DNA from: Orbilia blumenaviensis
Lineage: Eukaryota > Ascomycota > Orbiliomycetes > Orbiliales > Orbiliaceae
Direction of reading: 5' to 3'
Assembly: GCA_036872755.1 (NCBI GenBank)
Contig: JAVHNS010000003.1
Location: forward strand, 3,224,001-3,288,000
DNA length: 64,000 nt
The first letter of the stretch is position 1; each line of letters begins with the position of its first letter. Below, piece by piece: positions 11,563-23,912 of this stretch. The translations under genes were made by a program, and so were the position numbers. Under the pieces are notes generated by a model that saw only the letters and a list, made by a program, of their open reading frames with translations, searched no databases and was not told the origin of the DNA.

Positions 11563-12525
11563 CTAAAAAGTTGGATGCGGATTCTCTGAAAATAATTTGG
11601 GCCTGTTGAAAATGTGGTACTCCTGCAGCTGGTTTGCGGTTTCGGGCACAGAAAACTCGCCATAGTGCGTAAGGGACACCCGGCGTTTGACCATCCCCTC
11701 ACCTTGCTCTTCAACGTTCTTATAAATCCCAACTTTAATGGTTTGAAAGATATTGCACTTCCCATCGGAAGGAACATCGACGGAGGACCCTCGTTCATGA
11801 GACCCGATCAATATGGAGATCGTCCGAACTATATCTTCTACTGTAACGCCGTGCTCATTCCTGAGAATAAATGTCTGGGACGGGAAGTAGTAGCCATACA
11901 TGGGATTCGTATATCGCACAGAAAGATTGCCTGGTGGTCCCCAAGTTTCCTTTGGGACCGGAAACTTTAACTCCTGTAGGTGGATCACTATTTCCGCAGT
12001 TGGTGGGCTTGAGAAGTATGATGGTGGGAAATGGTCCGCAACGTATTGGTTGTGCAAATTTCCTATCCAATACCGGCTATCCTGGAAGCATCGAGGGAGA
12101 CGCCAAGCGAGCCAAGATATGAAAGGGTAATTTATTGTAGGAAGTAGACCTCCCACGCGGGGAGAGCTCGGGACCCCAACGCCGATGGCGTTTTCATGAT
12201 AATTAATAGGCGTTTGTAGCTGCTTATCGTTGTGCCTAAAAAGCCTTCTTGAGATCATTGGTGAGGTTTCTATAATGGTCTTCCAACGCTTGCAAACGAG
12301 ACCGCAGTGGTACAGATCGATGAAGCTGTCCAGGTCCTTGACTGTCCTGTCATATCTGATCTTGAAGAAAGGCCAACCTGCGACGTGGTAGAGAACCAGT
12401 TCAAGAAGCTCGGGAACATTTAAGACGATATGTGCATCTCTCGCGACCCCAATGGATGTTATGTTCTGATTTCCAGAGGAATTTTGAGTCTTGTCTCTTT
12501 GTGTTTCTGCCATTCTAGACGACAT
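11563..12525 (-). CDS. F-box domain protein
   Basis: A single-exon gene of 320 residues; ATG at 12525, with a second in-frame ATG at codon 5. Residues 36-95 form the F-box (VPELLELVLYHVAG, then CGLVCKRWKTIIETSP), again with an insert between the helices. The C-terminal half parallels the convergent neighbour at 10106-11284: YPFISWLAW, YFSSPPTAEIVIHL and NEHGVTVEDIVRTI. It is probably an SCF substrate adaptor; the target is unknown. Frames on the opposite strand here are shadows. Confidence 0.8.
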   Translation of the reverse strand: MSSRMAETQRDKTQNSSGNQNITSIGVARDAHIVLNVPELLELVLYHVAGWPFFKIRYDRTVKDLDSFIDLYHCGLVCKRWKTIIETSPMISRRLFRHNDKQLQTPINYHENAIGVGVPSSPRVGGLLPTINYPFISWLAWRLPRCFQDSRYWIGNLHNQYVADHFPPSYFSSPPTAEIVIHLQELKFPVPKETWGPPGNLSVRYTNPMYGYYFPSQTFILRNEHGVTVEDIVRTISILIGSHERGSSVDVPSDGKCNIFQTIKVGIYKNVEEQGEGMVKRRVSLTHYGEFSVPETANQLQEYHIFNRPKLFSENPHPTF

Positions 12526-13325
12526 ACTGTTAGTTTATCAGGCTATACTAGGGTATGGGAATGGAGATACCTTATAGCTAAAAGCAACGGCCCTGTCGCG
12601 TATTGATGGTGATACGCTGCTGTAAAGATTGAACAACGGTCTGTGTTTTGAGTATGAGGTACTACTGTCACTGAGTCTGCGCCGAGACCATGCTGACCTC
12701 GGGTGAAAGCGCCAAGGCTAAGGAAAAGACGGCATAACGTTATAACACATCACAACACAGTTTGAGTCCAGGTCCACACTCAGATACTTGAAGACAATTT
12801 AGTTACGAGATGTCAACTATCGACGGTGTTTGAGAACAAGCTATCTAAGCTGTCCGGTATGGATACGGGCATGCCCAATGGTTTAAAAGCCAGCTCTTAT
12901 ATATTCTCATGTTGATATAATCGGCGGTGGTACCAAAGATAATAGACCTAATTTGGTAGAGACTGTCTCATCATGATATCATCATCAATGGCCATTCGCG
13001 CTTGACTTAATATCACTACTGGTTTATCAAATAGGCCGCATATTTAAGGAGGCCTATAATCGCTCTTAATGATGTGAGCCCATGAATATAAACTTAGAGT
13101 ATAAAAGAAATGTGTAGCATGCATAAATAAGGAATGTGCTCGATTCTTGATTAGGCTACAGATTATATTATATATGTATACTAACATGTTGCAAGCTGGG
13201 GACATCCATGCCAACGCTCAGCTGGTGTTTGTAGCATGAAGTTTGGGTTATATACAGTTAAATCGGAGGCAGTCGATGTCATCGTCCTGACGAGGTATTT
13301 GGAGACAGGGAACTATGAAATGTAC
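12526..13325. other. Intergenic, no gene seen
   Basis: This lies between two minus-strand genes: the 5' side of the F-box gene and the 3' side of the MAPEG gene. It is AT-rich and no frame is worth calling. The F-box promoter is expected next to 12526. Confidence 0.5.
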
Positions 13326-13903
13326 CTAAGCATTCAAAGTAACAGTAGATTGCCAGAGCAGATTAGCAATAGCGGCAATACCAACGCCCCAGACCAATGA
13401 CCTCAACGCCGACAACTTAGGGGTTGAGATATTGACATAGAGGATACTATATAGTACCCTATATTTTTAATAATAATTAATACAGTTCTATTACCACGAG
13501 GTGTAGCAGCTTGGATCACGTACCTCGACCCAAGAAATACCAGGGTGTGATCGTTCAGTGACTGGATGGGTAGTTGCGCAAAATTGCCAGCAAGCTATTC
13601 CTGAAATTTAGTAAGGGGTCTTCTCCATCTGTATCCACACATGAGATATATACAAACCACGGCAAGACCCCAAAAGCTCAATATCTCCAGTCCGTTGGCA
13701 GATGCAGCCTGCGCCCTCTGCGATCGAGCAAATACGTCAGGCGGCAACTGAGCTCTTAAACCTTCCCACTGACCCCGAGGATTGACATTATCAAATGCAA
13801 CATTCCTGCCAGAGGTGTTAACAACCGCGATAGCATACATATGGGACCCCATGGCAATGCCCCAAGTCCCGAGGATGGACAAAACCGAATAGTTGTACGG
13901 CAT
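13326..13903 (-). CDS. MAPEG-family membrane protein
   Basis: Three exons, complement(13326..13446, 13524..13594, 13658..13903), give 145 residues, the normal size for fungal MAPEG proteins. Intron 1 (13595-13657) has GTTTGT/TAG, phase 0. Intron 2 (13447-13523) has GTACGT/TAG, phase 2. Family hallmarks are the N-terminus MPYNYSVLSI, the motif RAQAASANGLEILSFWGLAV running into LAGNFAQLP across intron 1, and the C-terminal ALRSLVWGVGIAA. Four membrane helices are expected. MAPEG proteins include glutathione-dependent and eicosanoid-metabolising enzymes; the substrate of this fungal branch is not known. The usual RAEAAHANGFEN motif is changed to RAQAASANGLEI, with the His replaced by Ser. Confidence 0.88.
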
Positions 13904-16436
13904 TCTGGATAGTGGCTGATAGGATGAATAGGTGTAGGTGTGGGTCAGATAAGAGAATATGAGGTTATTGGGGATTGGATAGGAGGGTATGATTCAGATG
14001 TCGTCAGCCAGCAGGGAGGTACCAGCTTCTTAAGCGTCGTTCCCGCTGGTTCTTCGTCGGGGGTCGTTGTAATGTTGTGTTGGACAAGAACCTGGGGTCG
14101 GCCAGATTGTTGCACCGCCAGCCGTGGCACTGGTCTCTTCGCCCAGCATTGGCAACTAGGCGCTCCTGGGCGTTCCACAAACAGAACTCACGGACAATCT
14201 CTTTTCATGGTGGCCCGACATTAGAGCCGCGGCCACGTACGTTGATTACAGGTTCTATAGTGTCATAGCAGGGTATGAAGGCTCACATGCTGATGAGAAG
14301 GCGGATCGATACACCTGTATACAAGGGTTGACGGAGCGCAGAGTTGTCTCTTGCGCCGATTTTCAAAGCCTTGTCATAATTAATCTCAACTTCCTCGAAT
14401 TAACTTGTGATCAACACGAACCAATTTTTGAGACGAAAATGGTTACATTGATTGCGTTTTGCGTCACTTCTACTATGTATGCACACACGCATGTGTGTAG
14501 GTACGTACGTGCGAAGAACATTAGTGCATATTTCTGCGATTCTGGTTCCGACTGTCATGAGCATGTTCTCTCGAATTGTAAAAATGGTTCGGTCGCTTCA
14601 ACTGTTGGCCGATCCGAACTCTTTTCTGCATCGCGGGCATATTAATATTGTAATGCAAGATCTTAATATGGGAGATCTCGATCGTATCTTCGGAATTCAC
14701 CCCACCGCATCGAGATCGCAAAAGCTTGGCGTGGAGAGAGCAGTTTCTCCACTGATAACCGCCTGCACTGAGCGTCAGCTGCCAACTCTGCAGACTGAGA
14801 TGTCATATTAAATTAGGGGTATCGCATTGGGTCAATTCAGTTGCTGCCAGACGTGTCCTTGGTATCGCCTGGAACTGCTGTCGTATGTAGGTCATCACGA
14901 CAACATGATATCAGCCAATTTTCCAAATATTTCAGTTACTACTGTGGAAAAGACAGTCCCGACCGTGCAGGTTTATGCGATAATCCCTGTCCAACAACTT
15001 CATTTCGCTTGTGTTGGCCAGGTCGACCGAGCCGACAAATCAGCAGTCTCCAACAACACTTGGCCGTATTTGGTCACGGTATACCGAAAAGTTACACCGA
15101 AGCCGATAAGAACAAAGGGCAAAATCTCGAAGACTGACTGTTAGTTTATCAGTTACGAAGTGAATATATCATAGACCGTTAAGAGTAGTATTACCTCTTG
15201 ACCCATGAGCGCAACGTTTGCTAATGGCCTGGGTGGCATGGCTTCCTTAGATCGATTTCGGTTCACAGCGATAGACAACGAAAATTCAAAAACTATCGCC
15301 AGCGTCACCCAACAAGACAGAGGTAAGATTCCAAAATGCAGCCTACCGAAAATAGAATGCGGTTTTAGGGCGTTCTTAAGGCTAGTTGCAACGTTAGATT
15401 CTACGAGTATGTGGCATATGATCCTAAATCCGGTTATTTTTAGGAAGCGTAATAAGCTTTTTCAACCATATTATTATATGTCTCTGACTTGATACCGTAC
15501 GTACAGAACACTTGGTAGCTTTCGTGACGCAAGCGCATGGTATTGGTGCCGAAGAGCACTTCTGCTGCGCAATCTCCTTTATAAACTCATTACTATTGAG
15601 ACCTGAATAGAAAAGAAATTCTGAGAGAAGAAAGCGGCACTGACCCGGAGCTCGATAGCCACCAGTGGGAGAATTTTCTTGGAATTGGGAGCGGAAGAGT
15701 CAAGTATCTGGATGCGCATTTGCGTGGCTGTTGACGGCTACAGGCACCCCGTCGGGAGCTGTATCAAAAGCGGAATGGTTGATCCTAACGGCAACCGTTC
15801 GATTGATTGAAAGCAGTGAAAATCACGAATTTCTCAGTTTTATATCCTTCATTGTGGTTTTTGAATCTGAAACAGATTCTGGGCCAGCGGTAGCATCTCC
15901 AATTGGCAAAGCCAAGCCCATTTTCAGCGAGGATGCTGTGTTGGTTGGCGTCGTCGAAGCTGCGCAAAGTCATTTTCCTGTCCCAAACAGGAAACATCCC
16001 AAAGAAGCGACGCAAAGCTCCATCCGTCGCAAGCCTCATGCCATCCCACCTTGCTTGCCCCTCCCAATCAAAACTGGCTAATCGCTACCCAGTACTGGTA
16101 TTCATAACCTACACAATCATGCATTCCAGCTATCACATCCGAAATACCAGCGCTCTCCGTCAAAAAGCGGCGTAGTTCATATCATGCGGATTAAAAATGC
16201 CGTACATTGGCAATAAAAGATATGTAGTTCCCCTCCAGATTCCCAGAGGGAATCCCCTCTTTCTTTCTAGCTAGGTTTCCTCTCCTACTGTTTTTTTTCT
16301 GTGGCAGTCACTCCTTCGCCATCCCGCCATCTAGGGGAGCCCAGATTCCCTACTCACACTCGTTTGAACTGATATATCGACCTGATGTACACCTAACCTG
16401 TCCGACTAGTATTCGATTCCGAAAATCAAGACTGTG
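13904..16436. other. 2.5 kb region, no secure gene
   Basis: Several plus-strand frames of 95-138 codons occur (14479-14811, 14827-15144, 15205-15492, 15665-16081), but none matches a family I know. The first is listed separately as the most protein-like. The promoter of the F-box gene at 16437 should lie at the right end; a CT-rich tract is present at 16240-16300. Confidence 0.4.
14479..14811 (+). CDS. Hypothetical open frame, low confidence
   Basis: A 110-codon open frame from ATG 14479 (alternative ATG 14557). The C-terminal part has a reasonable protein composition (MQDLNMGDLDRIFGIHP, then ACTERQLPTLQTE). I do not recognise it. No paired exon and no clear promoter were found, and the downstream frame 14827-15144 could not be joined with confidence. 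It could be an exon, a gene remnant or chance. Confidence 0.22.
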   Translation: MHTRMCVGTYVRRTLVHISAILVPTVMSMFSRIVKMVRSLQLLADPNSFLHRGHINIVMQDLNMGDLDRIFGIHPTASRSQKLGVERAVSPLITACTERQLPTLQTEMSY

Positions 16437-17423
16437 ATGGCCCGCCGCAAGAACCGGGGCTGTTGCTTCGGTCTCTTCGATTGCTTCTCGTTTCTATTTC
16501 GCAAACCCCCTGTTGGTGGAGAGAAGCTATTGGATCACCCCGAGATTATCGCTGGTATCCTCTCCCATCTTCCCCCCAAGGATTTGTTGAAGAACATTCG
16601 CTTGGTACATCCAGTATTTTATGACATAGCAACAACTTCATCCCATCCAATCGTACAATGGAAAACCTGGATGTACGCGCACCCCAACATCCCTCGAGGC
16701 CTGGATGTCTCGAGGATGTACTCCCCCAACATTGGGCATGAATATGCATATAACCCACCCCGACCATCCCGCGAAATTTCTATTCTCCTCCTACCCATCA
16801 TCAACAAACTTTGGCTTCGCATCATCGAGGATGTAAAGCGGGCGCATGACGAGTTGGGGTTCAAGCCCGGGAAAGAAAAAGACTACACGCCCTTGTTAGA
16901 TAACGGGAACTATTCCGGCTTGGACGACTTGGTTGGCGACCCTCCACACGACGTAGATTGGTATATCGAGAAACAGTTACTGGTGGATATGCCGCACACA
17001 ATCAGCCAGATGCAAGTTACTCGCCCGGCATTGGTTGAACCAGTCAATATCAGCATGAGATGCTTCAGATGTTGTAGTCGGACGTGCACTTACACAGTCT
17101 CGTTCGCATCGCCGTCGGATGGGTTAAGGATTAAGGATTTTGTGACGATGTTGGTGCATGGGTTGTTTGACTGGGATCACGGAGCTTGTTCACAGTGTCT
17201 GTGGAATCATAACAGCGTGCATTGTGCAGTTGCCATGGAGGTTTCAGGAGTCGCGGATGAGATTGGCGAAGGAAGAGTGTGGTATGACTATATTGGCGGA
17301 AGACAAGTTGGAGAGGAAGGTCGGGGAATGTTTAATATATTGAGCTTGAGCCTTCTAGCAGATGGCGGGGGCAAGACGTGGGGCAGAGGAGGAGAGTTTC
17401 AGAACAAACAACAAACAGTATAA
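16437..17423 (+). CDS. F-box domain protein
   Basis: A single-exon gene of 328 residues; the ATG is at 16437, and the GTG at 16434 is not a eukaryotic start. Residues 29-80 form a standard F-box (HPEIIAGILSHLPPKDLLKNI, RLVHPVFYDI) followed by the HPIVQWKTW element seen in many ascomycete F-box proteins. The N-terminus is Cys- and Phe-rich (CCFGLFDCFSFLF) and could be lipidated or membrane-associated, which is inference. The C-terminal half has RPALVEPVNISM and GLRIKDFVTMLVHGLF, echoing the C-terminal elements of the two F-box genes 4-6 kb upstream. The target is unknown. Confidence 0.82.
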   Translation: MARRKNRGCCFGLFDCFSFLFRKPPVGGEKLLDHPEIIAGILSHLPPKDLLKNIRLVHPVFYDIATTSSHPIVQWKTWMYAHPNIPRGLDVSRMYSPNIGHEYAYNPPRPSREISILLLPIINKLWLRIIEDVKRAHDELGFKPGKEKDYTPLLDNGNYSGLDDLVGDPPHDVDWYIEKQLLVDMPHTISQMQVTRPALVEPVNISMRCFRCCSRTCTYTVSFASPSDGLRIKDFVTMLVHGLFDWDHGACSQCLWNHNSVHCAVAMEVSGVADEIGEGRVWYDYIGGRQVGEEGRGMFNILSLSLLADGGGKTWGRGGEFQNKQQTV

Positions 17424-17464
17424 AGGAGACGATAGGGAATGAATTTGGTGGGATCATAAGGGTA

Positions 17465-18553
17465 TTAGGGAAGAGACGTCAGTGTCTGGGGTTGTAGAGA
17501 AGGAGGTTCATATATCATAAAGCTGCCTACGCCAAATTGACAACCTTCCTCGCGGCAGTGCATTCCCTCTTGCCAAGGCTTTCCCGGACCAGGATGCAAC
17601 CCGTCGCAGGTCTGGACTTCTTCAAATCCACATTTAGTATATACTCGTTTTCCGGCTCGGGAAGCTTCAAGAGCACATGGAATGCCTTCGTTTATTGATT
17701 TGTTAACGCCCCACAGTACCAATGCTTCACCGATACCCCGACGCTGATATGCAGGATCGACGACCAATATATTGAGATGCAAATGATTTTCGAACTGCGG
17801 CATTTGATTTACTAGGTTTTCGGTTTCCTCAAACACTTTGGCCATAAGGTCTATAGCTGGTTTGTACGCCGAAGGATTCGGAAAAAGCAGAGTGTTCAAA
17901 CGTTCGTGGAGGGCGAAAAGGTTGCGTTCGGATTCTGTAAATATAACCAATTGGGAGTTTCGTTCTTAGTCGTCATTTGCCCAGCGTTTCATATTCTTTT
18001 CTTATTGTCGATTACATATGGCCATTTAGTGTGCATGCTAGATGCTTGATGATGATATGAATGCGAATAGACAGAATTCATGGCTTCTGTGCATCATCAT
18101 CATATTTTATACTGAAAAGCAATCTAACTAAAACTTACTCTGTAACCAACCATCTCGTCCTTTCACAGCTGCTTCCGTTCCTGGCCCTTTTCTTTGCCAT
18201 GTCGAGTACCCTACTGGAATTTTGATGCTATTTTCCGTTAGATATGCAACAACAACCCAGATTGTTGGGTCCAGCAGCTCGTTCCCGAGATACCGCCAGA
18301 ACATATGTCGATGGTGCGCAGGATGTTCATGTCGAGTTGGGTAACGCCAATTAAAGGTCTGGTCGTCCCAGAACGCAGACGTCGCAATCTCTAATAGGCG
18401 GTTCGTGAGCTTCGGAGGTGCGTTGCGTTGCGTTATGATTTCGAGAGCTATCTTGCTAGATAATGGCGGGGTTGACGTTTGTGATGCCATCGGAAACGCG
18501 ATGTTATTTTTGATAGGCTTAGTGATTGGGGGAAGCCTTGTCCTCCTAGCCAT
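17465..18553 (-). CDS. GNAT-family N-acetyltransferase
   Basis: Two exons, complement(17465..17934, 18139..18553), give 294 residues. The intron (17935-18138, 204 nt, GTAAGT donor, ACAG acceptor, phase 1) is the longest in the window. The acetyl-CoA-binding motif A is clear: LNILVVDPAYQRRGIGEALV, with the QRRGIG P-loop. It is followed by CALEASRAGKRVYTKCGFEE, the typical motif B. The N-terminal part (AFWDDQTFNWRYP, HRHMFWRYLGNELL) resembles fungal GNATs of unknown substrate. The start is at 18553; Met22 at 18490 is an alternative that removes a basic leader. It is divergent from the amidohydrolase gene. Confidence 0.85.
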
Positions 18554-18937
18554 GGGTTTTTATACCATGGAATCGCTGACTCACGACTTCCCTGTAAGCC
18601 CGAGTTGGGTAGTTGCAAAGTTGTGCCCCAACTGGGTTTTCTGCATGTTCATGCAACGTCACAGAAACCCGAAATTGAAATGGTCGCTTATCACCCGTCT
18701 GTGAAAATTCTTGCTAAAGTAACGTTCCAGACTCGCAGGACGTCCATTAGCTCAGTAAATTTTAGGCTTTTTCCAAACCGCCCCACCGGCCACCCGCCAC
18801 GAGCGAAAAGGTTACCATATCCGGTTGATTACCGGATCCAGCCTTAACCACTGGGACAGGGATTCGGTCTCTGTGTCACCATACTCAATATCCCGACACG
18901 CACGCCATTCAAGCTTAAGCTTTGTGCCAGCAGCCAA
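18554..18937. other. Divergent promoter region
   Basis: A 384-bp stretch between the divergent GNAT and amidohydrolase genes, presumably holding both promoters. No specific element was identified. Confidence 0.5.
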
Positions 18938-21085
18938 ATGTTGGGGATTCGCGACCACATTCTTCCTGCAGTGTTTGCAGCTACTGCTTATGGCGTTTTT
19001 AAAACGGCCACCACATACAATGCATACTTTGGCGATTCATCTTCATCATCTCCAGCACCAATTGGCACCGGAATATATTGTACGGAGCCTGGTAGAGTTT
19101 ATACAGGATTTGAAGATGTAATCTGGACTAGACCAGAGATGGATACTTGTTTCGAAGTACTAAACGACGGAACTTTCGGGCAAACTTGGCATGAGAGGGA
19201 GCACATACCGTGGTGGCGGAGGTGGTGGATCCAGCCTGTTGAAGGATGGGTATTTCCAGGTTTTTGGGACGGACATGGTACATAATCTTCCATCCAATTC
19301 AGCTTTTCCGTGGCACTAATTATTGTATTATTCAGCACATATATCACAATACGGCCTGATGGAAGTCGGTGTGAAGGTATAAATAACATTCCATGGTAAC
19401 ACTTACCAGGTAAGGCAAATTGTATATGTACTAACAAGTGAGCAGGCTTTCGATCAAACGGTCCCCCAGATTATTTCTTCTATCCTCGCCTATCTTGAAA
19501 AGAACCCAACCCATGGAACCAGGGAAAAATGGGTTCAAGGAACTGGGTGGGATCAGGCCTACTTCGGTGGCAACATGCCCTCTGCCGAAGATCTTGTCTC
19601 AAACCCACTTTTAACAGACTTATACATAGCGTTATACCGTATTGACGTTCATTGTATATGGGTATCGCCTGCGGTACTAAGATTACTCCCGGATCCCTTG
19701 CCGCCTATTCCTCCAGGTGGATCAATTCCCTCCAATGGTGTGTTCTGCGACAATGCAATGGATGAAATGATCATTCCGCTTATGCCCGAAATTACTGAGG
19801 AGGATATTGAAAAGTTTATTACGACTGCTATACCGGCCCTCCATGCTGTTGGGCTAGTTGGAGCAATTGATGCCGCTACACCAATGAAAGAGGTGCCAGT
19901 ATACAAACGTCTCGCTGAGGAGGGTAAACTGGGTTTCAGGGTTTACGGCATGCTTGAGTGCGAAAAGCGGAATACGTTTTGTAAGGTTGACAAAATCCAT
20001 TTAGCGGATAGAGACGGCCAGTTTACCTTGACTTCGGCTAAAATCTTTGGTGGTGAGTTACAGAGCCGCACCTATCTATCACGAATAAATCACTCATCGA
20101 TCGCTGGATACTAGACGGTGCGCTGGGCTCTTGGGGTGCTGCACTGCTTGAGCCATATAACGATAGGCCAACCAGAGGGACAATGCTGCTTAATGAGACA
20201 GAGTTGAATACAGTGATTTCCGAAGTACTGCTCCCTTTTCGTAGAATATTCTTCTGTGGCCATTCTAATTCTGAACAGTGGTACGCAGCGGACTGGCAAG
20301 TAGGCGTCCACGCTATCGGGGATGCGGCGAATCGAGCTGCCCTAAACGCCTTCGAGGTAGCGATGAAACTACATCCGGAAATCGATAAAAGCAAGAAACT
20401 CAAGCTTGAGCATGCTCAGATCATTGTCCGTACTCTTGCCTCCAGCTAACACTATTTATCATAAGTTTGAAACTCATAGCCTGCGAATAAATAGCACCCT
20501 GCCGACCAATTACGCCGTATAGAAATATGCAAAAATGCAGGCCCAGAACACCAAGTGACCGATTGCATAGTGCCTTCAATTCAGCCTACCCATGCTACCT
20601 CCGACATGGCATACGCCCTCTCCCGCCTCGGCCCTGAGCGTTTAAAGAACTCAGCATACAGGATGCAATCGCTCTTCCCTAAGCCCGAAATTGGAGTTGC
20701 ATATCCACCATACCCAGTGCTTGGATCCGATTTCCCTGTTGAGCCGCCCTCACCAATCGACGGGATGTATGCTGCAGTTACAAGATGTAGCCCAAGGCTC
20801 GATACATGTGATCGAGATAAAGTATGGGAAGAGGAAAAGTTGACCAGACTACAGGCTGTTCAAGGGTTTGGAAGAAACGTGGGGTGGGGTGGGATGCTGA
20901 AAGGGTGGGAGCAGGTGGGCCAAATGGGTGGTTGGGCGGACTGGGTTGTCCTTGACGCAAATTTGTTTGATGAGAGCGTTGATTTAAGAACAGTGAAAGT
21001 TCAAGAGACTTGGGTCGGCGGAAAAAGAGTTTTTAAAAGAGAAGCTGATTCTATTGTCTCAGAGACTGTTAAGGCACAGGATTAA
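18938..21085 (+). CDS. Amidohydrolase family 3 (YtcJ-like) protein
   Basis: Six exons, join(18938..19277, 19336..19376, 19446..20052, 20115..20224, 20279..20429, 20541..21085), give 597 residues; all phases agree. Metal-site motifs are present: PGFWDGHAHISQYG (HxH, formed across intron 1), VHAIGD, LEHAQI, and GSDFPVEPPSP near the C-terminus. Other family blocks are ALYRIDVHCIWVSPAV, KIFGDGALGSWGAALLEPY (joined across intron 3) and PSIQPTHATSDMAYA. Intron 4 (20225-20278) is stop-free and in frame, so it could be retained, but splicing restores the family pattern (VISEWYAADWQVGVHAIGD). Intron 5 (20430-20540) is 111 nt. The N-terminus has a hydrophobic stretch (LPAVFAATAYGVF), a possible anchor or signal. 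The natural substrate is unknown. Confidence 0.87.
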
Positions 21086-21542
21086 CAGTACTGTGCCAGC
21101 TTTCAGGTACAAGCAGTGACCGTCGCGCATTGAGATTTGTGGTCTTTATTCTTTTGACATCGTGCCGAGACTGCCCGGAGTCGAACTTTTAAGAGGACAT
21201 CATAAACAAGTTAGATAGAGTAAGAATCATGTTAGGAATATATTTTTTAACTTTTGCTTCCTCCCTTCCAACATTTGGATACCGGACCGGTGATCCCTCT
21301 CACCGACGCTTTGTAACCCTAGTTGCGCATCCCAACCATCAATCGCTAGTATTCGCTCTGCTTAAAACCAGCTTTACACTCAACCTTGATATGGTAGATA
21401 TACATTGTATAGTGTGTCTATGCTCGCTCAACTATCTAAATGTTGCATTATTACAGTATTTCGGTTGTCCCATATATATACACATTGTGAAGGCTCGAGA
21501 TATTATTGGCATCTGTTCTCGGCATCTATATATACAGGAATC
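21086..21542. other. Convergent intergenic spacer
   Basis: A 457-bp spacer between the 3' ends of the amidohydrolase and polygalacturonase genes. It holds terminators by position; no other feature was seen. Confidence 0.5.
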
Positions 21543-22747
21543 TTAGCAGGGTATACCTGCAGGAACATTGATACACTTCGTACTTTTCTTTCCACCAGTA
21601 ACACTAACATTAGTCCACTTGAAGCCAGTACAAGTAGTCGTACCGCACTGGATCTGAACGTTAATAGCATCACTGGGAACCGTCCCGTAAACGTTCTCCA
21701 ACACAAAGTTTGTTATATTCACACCATTTGTTGGAGAGTTCTTAGTACCTCCATAAGACTGGTCGACAATGATACCATAGTCAACAACATCTGTTAGGTT
21801 TCCGCCATTGATCCTGATATTTCGATATGTGATATCAGAGACTGAAGCAACAGCACCAGACACTGTCTTAATCCGAATAGCTTGTTGTGACTTTTCTACA
21901 ACGATATTTTCGTAAGTAACATTCTTCACGACAGCACCGTTCGCAACAGAGCCGATTGAGAGGCCGTGGCTTCCAGAGCAAAAGCTATTCGTCATCAATA
22001 TATTTTTGCCTGTGTTGACGTTCATACAATCGTCTTGATTGTATACTCGAACGTTGGTAATAAAGACCCCATCGGCATTGTTGATATTGAATCCATCAGT
22101 ATTGTGCCCGCCAAGGGTGTCGCCAGCTCGGTCGTCGATCAGGACGTTTTTGACAACCAAGTTATTGACACGGTTTAAGCTGAATGAGTTTTTCGGGGCA
22201 TTGAGGATCGTGATTCCATCGATAACAGAATCGTTAAGGTTATTCGCTTTGAAGAACTTCGGCTTGATCTTTCCACCGCCACCGCCGAGGCCGTCCCACC
22301 AAAGGGCGCCCTGGCCGTCAAGCACACTTCCTGGGTCGCCTTTGATGGTAATTTTGTTGCCACTGATAGAAACAAAAGATCCCTCCCATTCAGAGTAGCC
22401 AAAGGTTGTTCGACCTCTAAAGATGACCTAGTACGGGTTAGTATATTTGAAGAAATCGTATGGCGTCAAGAGTTTAACATTGAACATACAGTAGTTCCTT
22501 CTTTTAACTTCTCTAGGTTCAAAGTAACCCCAGAAGGTACCGCAAGAGCCGAAATGACGATTGTGGAACAGGCAGTCTTCGATGCGCTAGCAGATAGATG
22601 GCCGTCAGATCCGCTGAAAGTGCATGTAGTTGCACGCTTGGCAACTGCATTCTCAAGGTTTGGGCCGGCTGTAGGCTCTGGCGCTGGTGCTGCCAGAGCG
22701 CTCGCGCAGAGAAGAACCGCCGTAATAACTCTTGATATAATAGCCAT
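21543..22747 (-). CDS. Secreted endopolygalacturonase (GH28)
   Basis: Two exons, complement(21543..22427, 22490..22747), encode 380 residues. The intron (62 nt) has a GTATGT donor, a TACTAAC branch site and a TAG acceptor, phase 0. The N-terminus is a signal peptide (MAIISRVITAVLLCASALA) and a propeptide ending in Lys-Arg, a Kex2-like site before ATTCTFSG. All GH28 catalytic motifs are present: NTDGF (residues 195-199), QDD (217-219), SHGLSIGS with the His at 240, and RIK (271-273). C-terminal cysteines are in the usual places. It hydrolyses alpha-1,4-galacturonan in pectin outside the cell. An intact single copy suggests contact with plant material. Confidence 0.96.
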
Positions 22748-23912
22748 ATTTCGTAGAACTCTCGGCCAGAATATATAAACCACCTTGTACAGTCTCGTCG
22801 AACTAAGCTTTTGCCAATATCGGCACCATGAATTACACAAGACTCGGGTAGCTACTTATACAGCAGAAGATGTGTCACGCATATCACGGTACAGTTCAAA
22901 GGTTGGTACATACGTAGAAGGTTCTGTAGATCAGCAACGGCGGCCATAACATAATTTTCGCGGTGAACCCTGTAAAAGTTTACGTCGTTATGGGTCTTCT
23001 TGCATTACCCCGGGTTTTTCCACGAATGGGGACATGGCTTTTAACCGGCGCGGAAAATTACATAGTCAACTGGAAGGAAACGTTATAGAACTTTTGCAAC
23101 AATTAAACTACAAGATGTGGAATCATTTGTTCGAAATATGAGATTTAGGCGGTCCTTCGGTCCGTGGCTGCCACCTTAAGAAAGATGTTGAATTGGGCAA
23201 CCAGTAGCAGAACAGAGGAACAAAGGCGTTATATGAGATGGCGAATCCGAAACCACACTAGTACTACACGCTGCGCGCGCTGGCCCGTACAAATATCCCA
23301 ATATTTATCACCACAAAACCCGACATTTGTAGTGATCTATGCATCGAATACTCTAGATTCTAACAACTATCCTCAACTGATACGTTTCGCCGCTTAAAAT
23401 TAGGTTGCAGCTGCCATTGCACTTACACAAACCTTTCGAAGGTTATATATAGTTGTAGAAGAGGCAACACATTTTGATATCGAAATAAATTTGGGCGCCT
23501 GGATTAAAACTTGTCTTGAGGGTAAAACTGTTCCCATATCCCGGGTCGATTTATTATATAGTGTATCGAAATAAGTTTTTTATAACATAATTAATGAATT
23601 TGTCCTGACTTAGAGCTGAGTACTCATGGTGATTTCCTTGACCTGGTTAGTTGGCGGATAGGGACGCCGAGGACAGCGCAAGTATACCAGTTTGTGTGCA
23701 CGCAGGTATCACAGCAAAATACATGAATCTTTCTCCGTAAGATTATAAGCACAGGCAGGAGCCTAGCCCGGGAGCTAGTGTCAAAACACCAATCGAATTC
23801 GGGATCAAGGGCCAATGTTTTGCGCACATGCACATCATCGTCTGGAGTCTAATAATGTGTTGTTCTAGTACAGTAACCTCTGCGTCAGGAATTGTATAGC
23901 AGACATATTTTG

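Noticed and set aside
22039..22398. 119-codon plus-strand frame
   Set aside because: Antisense to the polygalacturonase, whose catalytic motifs are complete.
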